A stretch of 64,000 nucleotides of DNA, from positions 1-64,000 of the forward strand of contig NZ_WOFH01000008.1 in assembly GCF_009733595.1 (NCBI RefSeq), given 5' to 3'. The stretch is from Actinomadura litoris. GTDB lineage: Bacteria > Actinomycetota > Actinomycetes > Streptosporangiales > Streptosporangiaceae. The notes under the pieces are model-generated. The model did not search any database, was not told where the DNA came from, and was given only the letters and a program-made list of their open reading frames with translations. Of the stretch, positions 9,250 through 16,921 are shown in pieces. Made by a program: the position numbers and the translations under genes. Each line of letters starts with the position of its first letter. Position 1 is the first letter of the stretch.

Positions 9250-10185
9250 TCAGCCGGACATCGCGACCAGGACGCGCCGGTCCCCGGTGAAGGGGCGCCG
9301 CCCGTGGCCGACGGCGACGTTGTCGATGACCATGAGGTCGCCGCGCCGCCAGTCGACGTCGACCGCCGCGTCCAGCCCGCGGTCGCGGACCTGCAGCACG
9401 TACTCGTCGGGGATGCGGCCGCCGTCGGCGAACGACACCGACTGCGGCAGCTCCTCCGGCGGCAGGATCTGCGCCAGCTCCCGCGCGGTGTCGTCGCCGA
9501 GCGCCGCCGGGTGGAACTGGTCGACCTGGTTGAACCAGACCTCGGCGCCCGAGACCGGATGAACGATCGTGGACGGCCGGACGGGGCTGGCCATGCGCAG
9601 CCCGTCGGCGGTCCACTCCCAGTCGTACTCGCCCGCCGCGAGGTACTCCTCGACCGTCGCGCGGTCGTCGGTCTCGAACGTCTGCTGCCAGCTCCGGCCG
9701 AGCCCGAACCCGTCGTGCAGGTTCTGCAGGTACCGGACGCCGCCGGCGAACGCCTTCCGGACCTCCTCGTCGAGGACGTCCAGCCACAGCGCGCCGTCCA
9801 CGACCGGGGTCGCCCCGCCCGACCCGGGGGTGGTGGTGCAGAAGAACACGATCCGCTCGGGCCACCGGTGGCTGTAGGACAGCTCGTTGTGCATCGAGAT
9901 CGTCAGGTGCTGCGGGTACTCGGTGGAGGTGTACACGTTGCCGCCGACCTTGGCGCGCGGCGACGTCCCGTGCATGTAGGAGAGGCGGTTGGGCAGCAGC
10001 GCGTCCAGGACGGGCTCGACCGCCTCCTCGGTCACCTGGAAGTCGCGGAACACCACGACCTTCTCCCGGGCGAGCAGCTCGGCGGGGCCGCCCGCGGCGT
10101 CGAGCGCCTCCAGCAGACCGTCGGCGCCTCCCGGGACGCCGTCCGGCCGGAGCTCCAGCGGCTTCCAGTCACTGCGGGCACTCAT
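9250..10185 (-). CDS. SyrP-like Fe(II)/2-oxoglutarate dioxygenase (TauD family)
   Basis: A 311-residue TauD/SyrP-family hydroxylase. The family performs C-H hydroxylation with Fe(II), O2 and 2-oxoglutarate, and SyrP members act on carrier-bound Asp to give 3-hydroxy-aspartate. The facial triad is visible as H99-N-E101 (MHNE) with the distal His294 in GHGRRPF. The motif NVYTSTEYP before the triad is typical of the SyrP group. I chose the ATG at 10185, which has GAGGAG seven bases upstream; a longer frame exists to 10215 but lacks a better ribosome site. It sits directly upstream of the NRPS on the same strand and is probably co-transcribed with it. Because NRPS module 3 carries an Asp code, beta-hydroxylation of Asp (or of Ser or Asn units) is the likely job; substrate is inference. 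Confidence 0.88.
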   Translation of the reverse strand: MSARSDWKPLELRPDGVPGGADGLLEALDAAGGPAELLAREKVVVFRDFQVTEEAVEPVLDALLPNRLSYMHGTSPRAKVGGNVYTSTEYPQHLTISMHNELSYSHRWPERIVFFCTTTPGSGGATPVVDGALWLDVLDEEVRKAFAGGVRYLQNLHDGFGLGRSWQQTFETDDRATVEEYLAAGEYDWEWTADGLRMASPVRPSTIVHPVSGAEVWFNQVDQFHPAALGDDTARELAQILPPEELPQSVSFADGGRIPDEYVLQVRDRGLDAAVDVDWRRGDLMVIDNVAVGHGRRPFTGDRRVLVAMSG

Positions 10186-10259
10186 GGCGAGGCTCCTCTC
10201 CGATCTCGGCGTCACAGGTGTACTCCGTCGGCCGGTGCGCGGCCACGGTCAGGCAGGGG

Positions 10260-10304
10260 GGCACGATCAAGGCGGGCACGGCGAAGGCGGGCACGGTCAG
10301 ATCA
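10260..10304. repeat. Three imperfect 15-base tandem repeats
   Basis: Three consecutive units beginning GGCACG (at 10260, 10275 and 10290), period 15, lie in the gap after the AsnO-like gene and overlap its last codons. The units share GGCACG and partly AAGGCG. Possibly an RNA structural element or slippage product; no known function. Confidence 0.6.
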
Positions 10305-11313
10305 GCCGGGCCCGCGCGTCGCCGCGCCGCGACCGCGACTTGCGCAGGTCGGTGGTCACGCTCACGCGCTTCAGCCACCGGTCGCGGCCGTCGTGGGTGG
10401 CGTGGAAGGGGCGGCGGCCGTGCGCGAGCCGGTGGTTGTTGATGACGAGGACGTCGCCGGGCTCCAGGATCAGGTCCTCGACGCCGCTCTCCAGCAGCTC
10501 CTCGACGGCGTGGAAGGCGGCCTTGGCGACCGGCTCGTCGGGGACCTCCATGAAGTACGGGTCGATCCTGATGTAGGGGTTCCGCCGGTCGCCCCAAAGG
10601 ACGGCGACGCGGATGTCGTCCTCCAGCATCCGGCTGATCTCGTCGAACTTCCCGCTGTCCTCGTCGCCGTCCGCGTTGTTCTTGGCGAGGTGGGAATTGT
10701 CGGGGCGGATGACGAAGTTCTCGCGCATGAGGGCGTCCAGGTGCGCGTCGCCGAGCCGTTCGACGGGAACGCCCGAGACGGTGGACGCGATGCCCTTCGG
10801 ATTGCGCAGGCAGCCGAGGAGCAGGAAGTCGGCCCGCCACGGGTGGAACGCGTCCTCGGTGTGCAGGGTCAGCAGTTCCTCGCTGCCGATTCCCATCTGC
10901 TCGGTCTCGTACCCCTTGATGGGGAAGATGTCGTGGACGAGCCGCCCGTCCTGCTGCGTGCGCCACCCGAACGGTTCGCCGAGCAGCGCGCCGTGCAGCA
11001 GCATGAGGAACTCCTCGGGGAGTTCCGGTGCGCGCGCGGGACGGCCGCGCCAGTGCGGGGGCGTGTCCCCGATGCGCAGGTCGTCGATGCGGTGGCCTCG
11101 GATGACGCAGTAGCCGAGTTCGTCCTCCAGCGCGAACGAGCGGAGGAAGCGGCGCGTGCCGAGCGGCAGTTCCGCGGCGAGCACGGGCAGTTCGGTGAGC
11201 AGTTCCTCGTCCTCCGGCCCGTCGTAGCGGTCGCAGAGCTCCAATGTGAGGCGCTCGACCTGTTCCGCCTCCTCGGCCGAAATCGTGTGGACGAGACCGC
11301 TTACCGACGCCAT
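10297..11313 (-). CDS. AsnO/VioC-like Fe(II)/2-oxoglutarate amino acid hydroxylase
   Basis: A 338-residue member of the clavaminate-synthase-like group that beta-hydroxylates free amino acids (AsnO on Asn, VioC on Arg). The iron triad reads H151-T-E153 (LHTEDAFHPW) with distal His298 (LAHGRRPF), and the C-terminal DRWLKRV block is the family's 2-oxoglutarate-binding Arg region. The ATG at 11313 has GGAGG five bases upstream; an open frame extends further but is not needed. Gap to the SyrP-like gene is 111 bases. Because the locus also contains an A-T didomain with an Asn-like code, supply of 3-hydroxy-Asn is an attractive role, but Arg, Lys or other substrates cannot be excluded from sequence. 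Confidence 0.88.
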   Translation of the reverse strand: MASVSGLVHTISAEEAEQVERLTLELCDRYDGPEDEELLTELPVLAAELPLGTRRFLRSFALEDELGYCVIRGHRIDDLRIGDTPPHWRGRPARAPELPEEFLMLLHGALLGEPFGWRTQQDGRLVHDIFPIKGYETEQMGIGSEELLTLHTEDAFHPWRADFLLLGCLRNPKGIASTVSGVPVERLGDAHLDALMRENFVIRPDNSHLAKNNADGDEDSGKFDEISRMLEDDIRVAVLWGDRRNPYIRIDPYFMEVPDEPVAKAAFHAVEELLESGVEDLILEPGDVLVINNHRLAHGRRPFHATHDGRDRWLKRVSVTTDLRKSRSRRGDARARLI

Positions 11314-11662
11314 GCCGACCTCCGGCGAATCGAGAGCTGCCGAACAATGCGCGGAGCAGGCTCCAGATCTGCCGTGTCCCCCGCCTGCCCTGCCCTGGGG
11401 TGATTCTCCGCAGAGTGGCCCGGCGGCGGCCGGTCGATCAATACTCGGCGGCGCCGCGGGCCGCCTGAACACTTCGGTCGAACACGCCGCGGGGCGCCGT
11501 TCAACTGCGGTGAGACGGCAGTTGAACGAGGCCGGGCCCGGAGCCGCCGGGGCGGTCCCACGAACGCGCGCCTTGACGCCCCGGCCCGCGCGGTGCCACC
11601 GTGCCCTTCTCCCTTCCTTTCCCTCGATAATTGCGCTTGAAATACATTTGTGAGGCGTTCGC
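11314..11662. promoter_or_regulatory. Divergent promoter region of the NRPS locus
   Basis: This 349-base region separates the minus-strand hydroxylase/NRPS operon from the plus-strand P450 operon. It holds the perfect inverted repeat annotated at 11499-11527. AT-rich stretches near 11625-11655 could house a promoter for the P450 operon. I see no iron-box-like sequence in it. Confidence 0.6.
11499..11527. promoter_or_regulatory. Perfect inverted repeat, candidate operator
   Basis: GTTCAACTGC, a nine-base spacer, then GCAGTTGAAC: two perfect 10-base arms between the divergent operons. The size and position fit a dimeric repressor or activator site, and the lack of a U-tract argues against a terminator. 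No regulator gene lies next to it in the window. Confidence 0.55.
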
Positions 11663-12868
11663 ATGCCGAGCGAAACGGTGGAGTCCCCGCCGCATATCAA
11701 TCTCGTCGACCCGGGGCTGTACTCCCACGGCGACCCTTTCTCCCAGTGGCGATGGCTGCGCGCGAACGAGCCGGTCTTCTGGCATCCGCCCGGGGAGCTG
11801 CCGGGGTTCTGGGCGCTGACGAGGTATGACGACATCAGGGCGGCCTACCGCGACGCCGAGACGTTCAGCTCGGCGTCGGGGATCCTGCTCCGCCCGGCCG
11901 AGCACGGCACCGACCCCGGCGGCGGCCGGACCCTGGCGCTCACCGACCCGCCCCGGCACCGGCAGCTGCGCGGGCTCGTGGACGGCTGGTTCGCGGTCCG
12001 GACCGTCCGCGCCCTGGAGGCGGAGATGTCGGGCATCGCCGAGAGCGTCGTCGACCGGGCGCTGGAGCGGGGCTCCTGCGACTTCGTCACCGACGTCGCC
12101 GCCCGGATCCCGCTGTATGTGATCTGCAAGATGATGGGCGTGCCCGAGGCCGACTGGGAGCGGCTGTACGAGCTCACGAGCCAGGCGTTCGGCGCGGGCG
12201 ACGCGCTCACCCGCAGGTTCGCCCACCTCGACATCCTCGGCTACTTCGAGACGCTCCAGGCGGAGAAGGCGGCGAACCCCGGCGACGACCTGGTGAGCGT
12301 GCTCGCCACCGCGACGATCGACGGTGTCCCGCTCGGCGCCGAGGACGTCATCCTGAACTGCGACAACCTCCTGGTCGGCGGGACGGAGAACACGCGCATC
12401 GCCGCCGCCGGGGGCATGCTCGCCTTCCTCGACCACCCCGACCAGTGGGCCCGCGTCGTCGCCGACCCCGCCCTGCTGCCGAGCGCGGTGGAGGAGGTGC
12501 TGCGCTGGACGTCCACCGCCACCCACATCATGCGCACCGCCGTGCGGCCGACCGAGATCCGGGGGCGGAGCGTCGCCGCCGGCGACCGGGTCGTGTTCTG
12601 GCTCCCGTCCGCCAACCGGGACGAGGAGGTGTTCGACGCGCCGGACCGCTTCGACGTCGGCCGGCAGCCGAACCGGCATCTGTCGCTCGGGTTCGGCGAG
12701 CACTTCTGCCTCGGCAGCATGCTCGCCCGCGTCGAGCTGCGGCTCCTGTACGGGGAGCTGATCCGCAGGTCGATCCGGGTCGAGCGGCGCGGCGAGGCGA
12801 GGCTGCTGGACTCGATCGTCGTCAACGGGCCCGAGACGCTGCCGGTCGCCCTCAGCGCCGCCGCCTGA
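11663..12868 (+). CDS. Cytochrome P450
   Basis: A 401-residue P450. The haem-binding loop GFGEHFCLG (Cys about 349), the I-helix oxygen-activation segment GGTENT and the K-helix EEVLRW are all present. The N terminus and length resemble actinobacterial P450s that oxidise amino acids bound to NRPS carrier proteins (NovI/NikQ/P450sky type), but that subfamily assignment is only from overall likeness. The start ATG at 11663 has GAGG about nine bases upstream. It begins the plus-strand operon that continues with the thioesterase-like gene (46-base gap). A ferredoxin partner is not encoded in this locus. Probable role: oxidation of a carrier-bound or released peptide. Confidence 0.93.
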   Translation: MPSETVESPPHINLVDPGLYSHGDPFSQWRWLRANEPVFWHPPGELPGFWALTRYDDIRAAYRDAETFSSASGILLRPAEHGTDPGGGRTLALTDPPRHRQLRGLVDGWFAVRTVRALEAEMSGIAESVVDRALERGSCDFVTDVAARIPLYVICKMMGVPEADWERLYELTSQAFGAGDALTRRFAHLDILGYFETLQAEKAANPGDDLVSVLATATIDGVPLGAEDVILNCDNLLVGGTENTRIAAAGGMLAFLDHPDQWARVVADPALLPSAVEEVLRWTSTATHIMRTAVRPTEIRGRSVAAGDRVVFWLPSANRDEEVFDAPDRFDVGRQPNRHLSLGFGEHFCLGSMLARVELRLLYGELIRRSIRVERRGEARLLDSIVVNGPETLPVALSAAA

Positions 12869-12914
12869 AAAGCCGCGTGCCCACCACGTCTCCCCTAGCG
12901 GATCGGAACCTGCA

Positions 12915-13691
12915 TTGAGCCAACCCTGGACCACCATCAGCGACGGCGGCCCGGCGCGGCCGGTCGTCCTCGCCGTCGACTACGACGCCACCGGCCGCAG
13001 GGACGCCACGTTCCGCGACCTCGTGGAGCTGCTCCCGAGCCCGCTGACCGTCCGGCTGAGCGGGCAGCCGCCGAAGGGCGAGCGGACGGACGCGCAGCTC
13101 CTCGACCGGTGGGCCGGCGACCTGCCCGCGACGGTCGGGGCGATCCTCGGGTACTGCGCGGGCTCGATCTTCGCCTGCGCGCTCGCGGACCGGATCGAGC
13201 GGGAGCGCGGCACGCGGCCCGCGACCGTCCTGTTCAACCCCGGGCGGCCGGACGCGAGCACGCTCCGGCGCGACTTCGACGGCGTCGTCGGGTCGATGTC
13301 GCTGCTCGACCCGCGGGAGCGCGCCGACTTCCTGGAGAAGGCCGCCAAGCAGGTCGCGGCGACCCCGGACGACTTCGACGAGGTCGCCGGAGCGCTCTAC
13401 GAGCTGTACGGGCAGGCCAGCCGGATCACGTTCGAGCGCGCCGACATCGACGCCGACGTCGGCGAGGAACTGGTCGCCGTGTTCGGCTCCTACATCTCCT
13501 ACCTGCGGGCCGCGCGCCGGGTGGAGCCCGGTCCCGGTTGGGCCAGGGGCGCGGCGGTGGTCTCCCGCGACCACGTCCAGCCGGCCGCGTTCACCCCGAA
13601 CCCCGTCCGCACCGGCCTGGAGCGCGAGCGCCTGCTCGGCGACCCCGCCGTGGCGCAGGCCGTGGTCCGGCTCATCGGGGCGGAGGAGTGA
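12915..13691 (+). CDS. Thioesterase-like alpha/beta hydrolase with Cys nucleophile
   Basis: A 258-residue protein, likely alpha/beta-hydrolase (free-standing TE-like). The nucleophile elbow reads G79-Y-C81-A-G83, so a cysteine replaces the usual serine; it is followed by a small-residue helix and a strand ending in FNPGRPD. A candidate catalytic His lies in SRDHVQP near the C terminus. It starts at a TTG at 12915 with only a weak GGA upstream, and overlaps the next gene's ribosome site. Cys-type TE domains are known in NRPS systems that release strained rings (obafluorin, sulfazecin), which makes this residue worth noting; here the role (release, editing or transfer from the A-T protein) is unknown. 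Family assignment is moderate because overall similarity to canonical TEs is low. Confidence 0.6.
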   Translation: MSQPWTTISDGGPARPVVLAVDYDATGRRDATFRDLVELLPSPLTVRLSGQPPKGERTDAQLLDRWAGDLPATVGAILGYCAGSIFACALADRIERERGTRPATVLFNPGRPDASTLRRDFDGVVGSMSLLDPRERADFLEKAAKQVAATPDDFDEVAGALYELYGQASRITFERADIDADVGEELVAVFGSYISYLRAARRVEPGPGWARGAAVVSRDHVQPAAFTPNPVRTGLERERLLGDPAVAQAVVRLIGAEE

Positions 13692-13696
13692 CGGCG

Positions 13697-15430
13697 ATGC
13701 ACGCGGAGTTCCCGCTGCCCGAGATGTTCGCGGCCCGAGCCGCCAAGGACCCGGACGCCCCGGCCGTCCGGGACGGCGACCACACCCTGACCTACGCCGA
13801 CCTCGACGCGCGGTCCGCGCGGCTCGCGGGGTCGCTGAACGCGCGCGGGATCGGGCGCGGCCACCTGGTCGCCGTGGTCCTGGACCGGTCGGCGGACCTG
13901 GTGGCGACGCTGCTCGGGGTGCTGCGGTCCGGGGCGGCCTACGTCCCGATCAGCCCGGACGACCCGTCCGAGCGCACCCGCTTCCTCCTGGAGGACGCCG
14001 CCCCCACGCTCGTCATCACCTCGCCCCGCCACGCGCCCGGCCTCCGGCGGGTCCACGACGGCCCTGTACTGGACGGACCCCCGGAACCGGCGGAGACACA
14101 GGCGCCGCTCCCCCGCGTGACCCCGTCGGACGCCGCGTACGTGATCTACACGTCCGGTTCCACCGGGCGCCCCAAGGGCGTCGTGGTCGAGCACGGCGCC
14201 CTCGCCGCCTACCTCGACCACGTGGTCGCCGCCTACCCCAGCATCGCCGAGCGCGCGCTGCTGCACTCGTCGGTGTCGTTCGACATGACGGTCACGACCC
14301 TCTACGGACCGCTGGTCACCGGCGGGGCCGTCGAGGTCGTCGACCTGCGCGCGCTCGGCGCCGACGCCGCGCGCGCCGACGGCACCGGACGGCCCGGCCT
14401 GCTCAAGGTCACACCCTCGCACCTGCCGCTGCTCACCGCGTCGCCGCCGTGGTGCTCCCCCACCGGGCACCTGGTCGTCGGCGGGGAGGCGCTGACGTCC
14501 GCGCAGCTGGAGGCGTGGTGGGAGCGGCACCCGGACGTCACCGTCGTCAACGAGTACGGGCCGACCGAGGCCGCCGTCGGCTGCTGCGCCGCGCACCTGC
14601 GCCGGGGCGACCTGCACGGCATGTCCCGCGTCCCGATCGGGCGGCCCACCGCCGGGACCCGCCTGCACGTCCTGGACGAGCGGCTGGAACCCGTCACCGG
14701 CGGCGCGTCCGGCGAGCTGTACATCGCGGGCGCCCAGCTCGCCCGCGGTTACCTCGGGCGGCCCGCCACGACCGCCGCCGCCTTCGTCGCCGACCCGTCC
14801 GGCCCGCCGGGGGCGCGGATGTACCGGTCCGGCGACCTCGTCCGGGCCCTGCCCGACGGGCGGCTGGAGTACCTCGGCCGGGTCGACGACCAGGTCAAGC
14901 TCGACGGCTACCGGATCGAGCCGGGCGAGATCGAGGTCGTGCTCACCGAGCATCCCGGCGTCGCGCGCGCCGTCGTCACCGCGCGGAGCGCGTGCAGCGG
15001 GGGGCCGCGCCGGCTCGTCGCGCACGTGGTGCCCGCCGGGGACCGGCTCGACCTGGACGACCTGCGCCGCCACGCCGCCGACCGGCTGCCCGCGCACATG
15101 GTGCCCGCCGACCTCGTGCCGCTGCCCGAGCTGCCGCTCACCGCGAACGGCAAGGTCGACACCGCGGCCCTGCCCGCCGCGCCCGCCCGCACCGGGAACG
15201 GCGGCGCCGCCCCGGGCACCGCCGAGGAGGAGACGCTGCGCGCCCTCGTCGCGGACCTCACCGGCGCCGCCGCCGTCGGCCCCGACGACGACTTCTTCCA
15301 GCTCGGCGGGACGAGCATCGGCGCGGCGAAGCTGGTGACGCGGGCGCGCCGCGCGTCGATCCCGCTGACCGTCCAGGACGTCCTGACCAAGCGCACCGTC
15401 CGGCGGATGCTCGCCCAGGAGGGGACATGA
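13697..15430 (+). CDS. Free-standing NRPS adenylation-thiolation didomain (Asn-like code)
   Basis: A 577-residue A-T didomain. The AMP-binding core shows YTSGSTGRPKG, later motifs YRSGDLVR and NGKVD, then a carrier domain with DDFFQLGGTS (phosphopantetheine Ser in LGGTS). The pocket residues I read are DMTKVGEVGK, nearest to published Asn codes (DLTKLGEVGK type). The start could be the GTG at 13688, which overlaps the previous stop, or the ATG at 13697; I prefer the latter because GGAGGAG lies eight bases upstream. The protein has no condensation domain, so it probably loads an Asn-type residue and hands it to the N-terminal C domain of the large NRPS. Hydroxylases on both sides suggest the residue is hydroxylated before or after loading. 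Confidence 0.92.
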   Translation: MHAEFPLPEMFAARAAKDPDAPAVRDGDHTLTYADLDARSARLAGSLNARGIGRGHLVAVVLDRSADLVATLLGVLRSGAAYVPISPDDPSERTRFLLEDAAPTLVITSPRHAPGLRRVHDGPVLDGPPEPAETQAPLPRVTPSDAAYVIYTSGSTGRPKGVVVEHGALAAYLDHVVAAYPSIAERALLHSSVSFDMTVTTLYGPLVTGGAVEVVDLRALGADAARADGTGRPGLLKVTPSHLPLLTASPPWCSPTGHLVVGGEALTSAQLEAWWERHPDVTVVNEYGPTEAAVGCCAAHLRRGDLHGMSRVPIGRPTAGTRLHVLDERLEPVTGGASGELYIAGAQLARGYLGRPATTAAAFVADPSGPPGARMYRSGDLVRALPDGRLEYLGRVDDQVKLDGYRIEPGEIEVVLTEHPGVARAVVTARSACSGGPRRLVAHVVPAGDRLDLDDLRRHAADRLPAHMVPADLVPLPELPLTANGKVDTAALPAAPARTGNGGAAPGTAEEETLRALVADLTGAAAVGPDDDFFQLGGTSIGAAKLVTRARRASIPLTVQDVLTKRTVRRMLAQEGT

Positions 15431-16401
15431 CCACCGAACTGCCCACGGATCTCGCCAGGCTCGGGGAGGTCACCGGGCACCTGGAGGGCAACGCGCACAC
15501 CCGCGCGGCCGTCTACGCGCTGGGCGGGCGGGTCGCCGACCACCAGGGGTGGATCGCCGAGCACGGCGACCGCGTCCGCGCGTGCCTGCGGACGTACGGG
15601 GCCGTGCTGCTCACCGGGCTCCCCGTCGACCTCGCGCTGTTCGCGGCGGCGGTCCGGTCGGTCGGCGGCGAGCCGCTCGGCTACAACGAGCGCTCGACGC
15701 CCCGGACGGAGGTCGAGGCGAACATCTACACCTCGACCGAGTACCCGCCCGACCAGGTGATCCCGATGCACAACGAGAACTCCTACTCCGACCGCTGGCC
15801 GGACACGCTGTTCTTCCTGTGCCGCACCGCCGCCGAGACGGGCGGGGCCACCCCGATCGCCGACAGCCGGGCCGTGCTCCGGCTGGTCCCCCCGGACGTG
15901 CGCGACCGCTTCGCCTCCGGTGTCGCCTACACCCGCACGTTCCGCGAGGGCTTCGGGCTGAGCTGGCAGGAGACGTTCCAGACCGACCGCCGCGAGGAGG
16001 TCGAGCGGTACTGCCGCGAGCACGGCCAGACGTTCACCTGGACCGGCGACGGCGGCCTGCGGACCAGCCACCGGCGGCCCGCCTGGCGCACCGAACCGGT
16101 CACAGGCGCCGAGGTCTGGTTCAACCAGGCGAACCTCTTCCACGTCAGCGCGCTCGACGAGGAGGTCCAGGAGGCCCTGCTCGCGGTGTACGCGGAGGAG
16201 GACCTCCCCCGCAACGCCTACTTCGGAGACGGGCAGCCCATCAAGCCGGACGACATCGCCGCGGTGGACGCCGCCTACGCGGAGGCGTCCCTGGCCCTGC
16301 CGTGGAGCGAAGGGTCGATGCTCATCGTCAACAACATGCTGGCGGCCCACGGCCGCGAGTCCTACACCGGCGATCGGTCGATCCTTGTCGCGATGGCCTG
16401 A
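15427..16401 (+). CDS. Second SyrP-like Fe(II)/2-oxoglutarate dioxygenase
   Basis: A 324-residue TauD/SyrP-family hydroxylase, start ATG overlapping the previous stop (ATGA). The metal triad is H115-N-E117 (PMHNENSY) with distal His308 (AAHGRES). It shares the SyrP-type motif NIYTSTEYP with the paralogue at 9250-10185, but the two differ clearly elsewhere, so they probably act on different residues or carriers. Being translationally coupled to the A-T didomain, its likely substrate is the amino acid on that carrier domain. It is the last gene of the P450 operon. Confidence 0.88.
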   Translation: MTTELPTDLARLGEVTGHLEGNAHTRAAVYALGGRVADHQGWIAEHGDRVRACLRTYGAVLLTGLPVDLALFAAAVRSVGGEPLGYNERSTPRTEVEANIYTSTEYPPDQVIPMHNENSYSDRWPDTLFFLCRTAAETGGATPIADSRAVLRLVPPDVRDRFASGVAYTRTFREGFGLSWQETFQTDRREEVERYCREHGQTFTWTGDGGLRTSHRRPAWRTEPVTGAEVWFNQANLFHVSALDEEVQEALLAVYAEEDLPRNAYFGDGQPIKPDDIAAVDAAYAEASLALPWSEGSMLIVNNMLAAHGRESYTGDRSILVAMA

Positions 16402-16534
16402 TGACCAGGGAGGACACGCGCGGAGGTAGTGCTGGCCGTACCCGGGTCCGCCCGTAGGCGGGGTCGACCCGCCCGGGGGTCCGGACCGCAGACTGCAAGG
16501 GCACGAGCAGCGCAGCATGAGAAGGAGACCGACG

Positions 16535-16921
16535 ATGCGCGCACGAATCCTTGCAGGAATGTCCCTGGCGGCCGTCGTGGCGGGGGGCGTGACCGCCGCC
16601 CCCGCCATCGCCGCCCCCGTCCGGGCCCCGGCGGCCACGGTGTGCGACGCCGTGGTGGACGGCGACGAGCTCTACGCCCCCGACGGGCAGTTGAAGGCCG
16701 CCGCCGTGTGGACCGTCCAGTGCCCCGAGGACCGCCACGTGAGGGTGACGGTCGACTACGTGACCGGGGAGCACGCCGCCGAGGAGGCCGACGTCGCCGC
16801 CGGGGAGGGGTGGACGTCGTGGGACTTCTCGCCCACCGACGACGGCAGCGGCGTGAACTCCGTCGTCACCGTCTACGAGAACGGCGAGCAGCTCACGCAG
16901 GTCGCCCTCAACTGGGACTGA
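16535..16921 (+). CDS. Small secreted protein of unknown function
   Basis: 128 residues. An Arg-rich start, a hydrophobic stretch (LAGMSLAAVVAGG) and an AIAAP cleavage-like end form a Sec signal peptide. The mature part is acidic, with two cysteines that could pair (ATVCDAV and VQCPED) and a Trp-rich GWTSWDF segment, suggesting a small beta-rich extracellular domain. I chose the ATG at 16535 because GAAGGAG lies just upstream. Convergent with the next gene, overlapping by 14 bases. I do not recognise the family. Confidence 0.7.
   Translation: MRARILAGMSLAAVVAGGVTAAPAIAAPVRAPAATVCDAVVDGDELYAPDGQLKAAAVWTVQCPEDRHVRVTVDYVTGEHAAEEADVAAGEGWTSWDFSPTDDGSGVNSVVTVYENGEQLTQVALNWD

Noticed and set aside
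15..9290. Very long plus-strand open frames (15-4172 and 4851-9290) opposite the NRPS
   Set aside because: They are antisense reading frames created by the GC-biased third positions of the NRPS; their translations are low-complexity His/Arg-rich and show no domain, while the minus strand shows complete NRPS motifs.
10186..10215. Longer start of the SyrP-like hydroxylase at 10215
   Set aside because: The ATG at 10185 has a clear GAGGAG ribosome site at good spacing and matches the usual family start.
1..16401. Calling the NRPS locus a siderophore cluster outright
   Set aside because: Ser/Asp codes and beta-hydroxylases would fit, but I see no iron box near these operons and the uptake genes lie about 27 kb away; kept as a hypothesis only.
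16458..16474. Hairpin after the P450 operon as a terminator
   Set aside because: The central GGGTCGACCC palindrome is short, the flanks mispair and no U-tract follows; could be chance in such GC-rich DNA.
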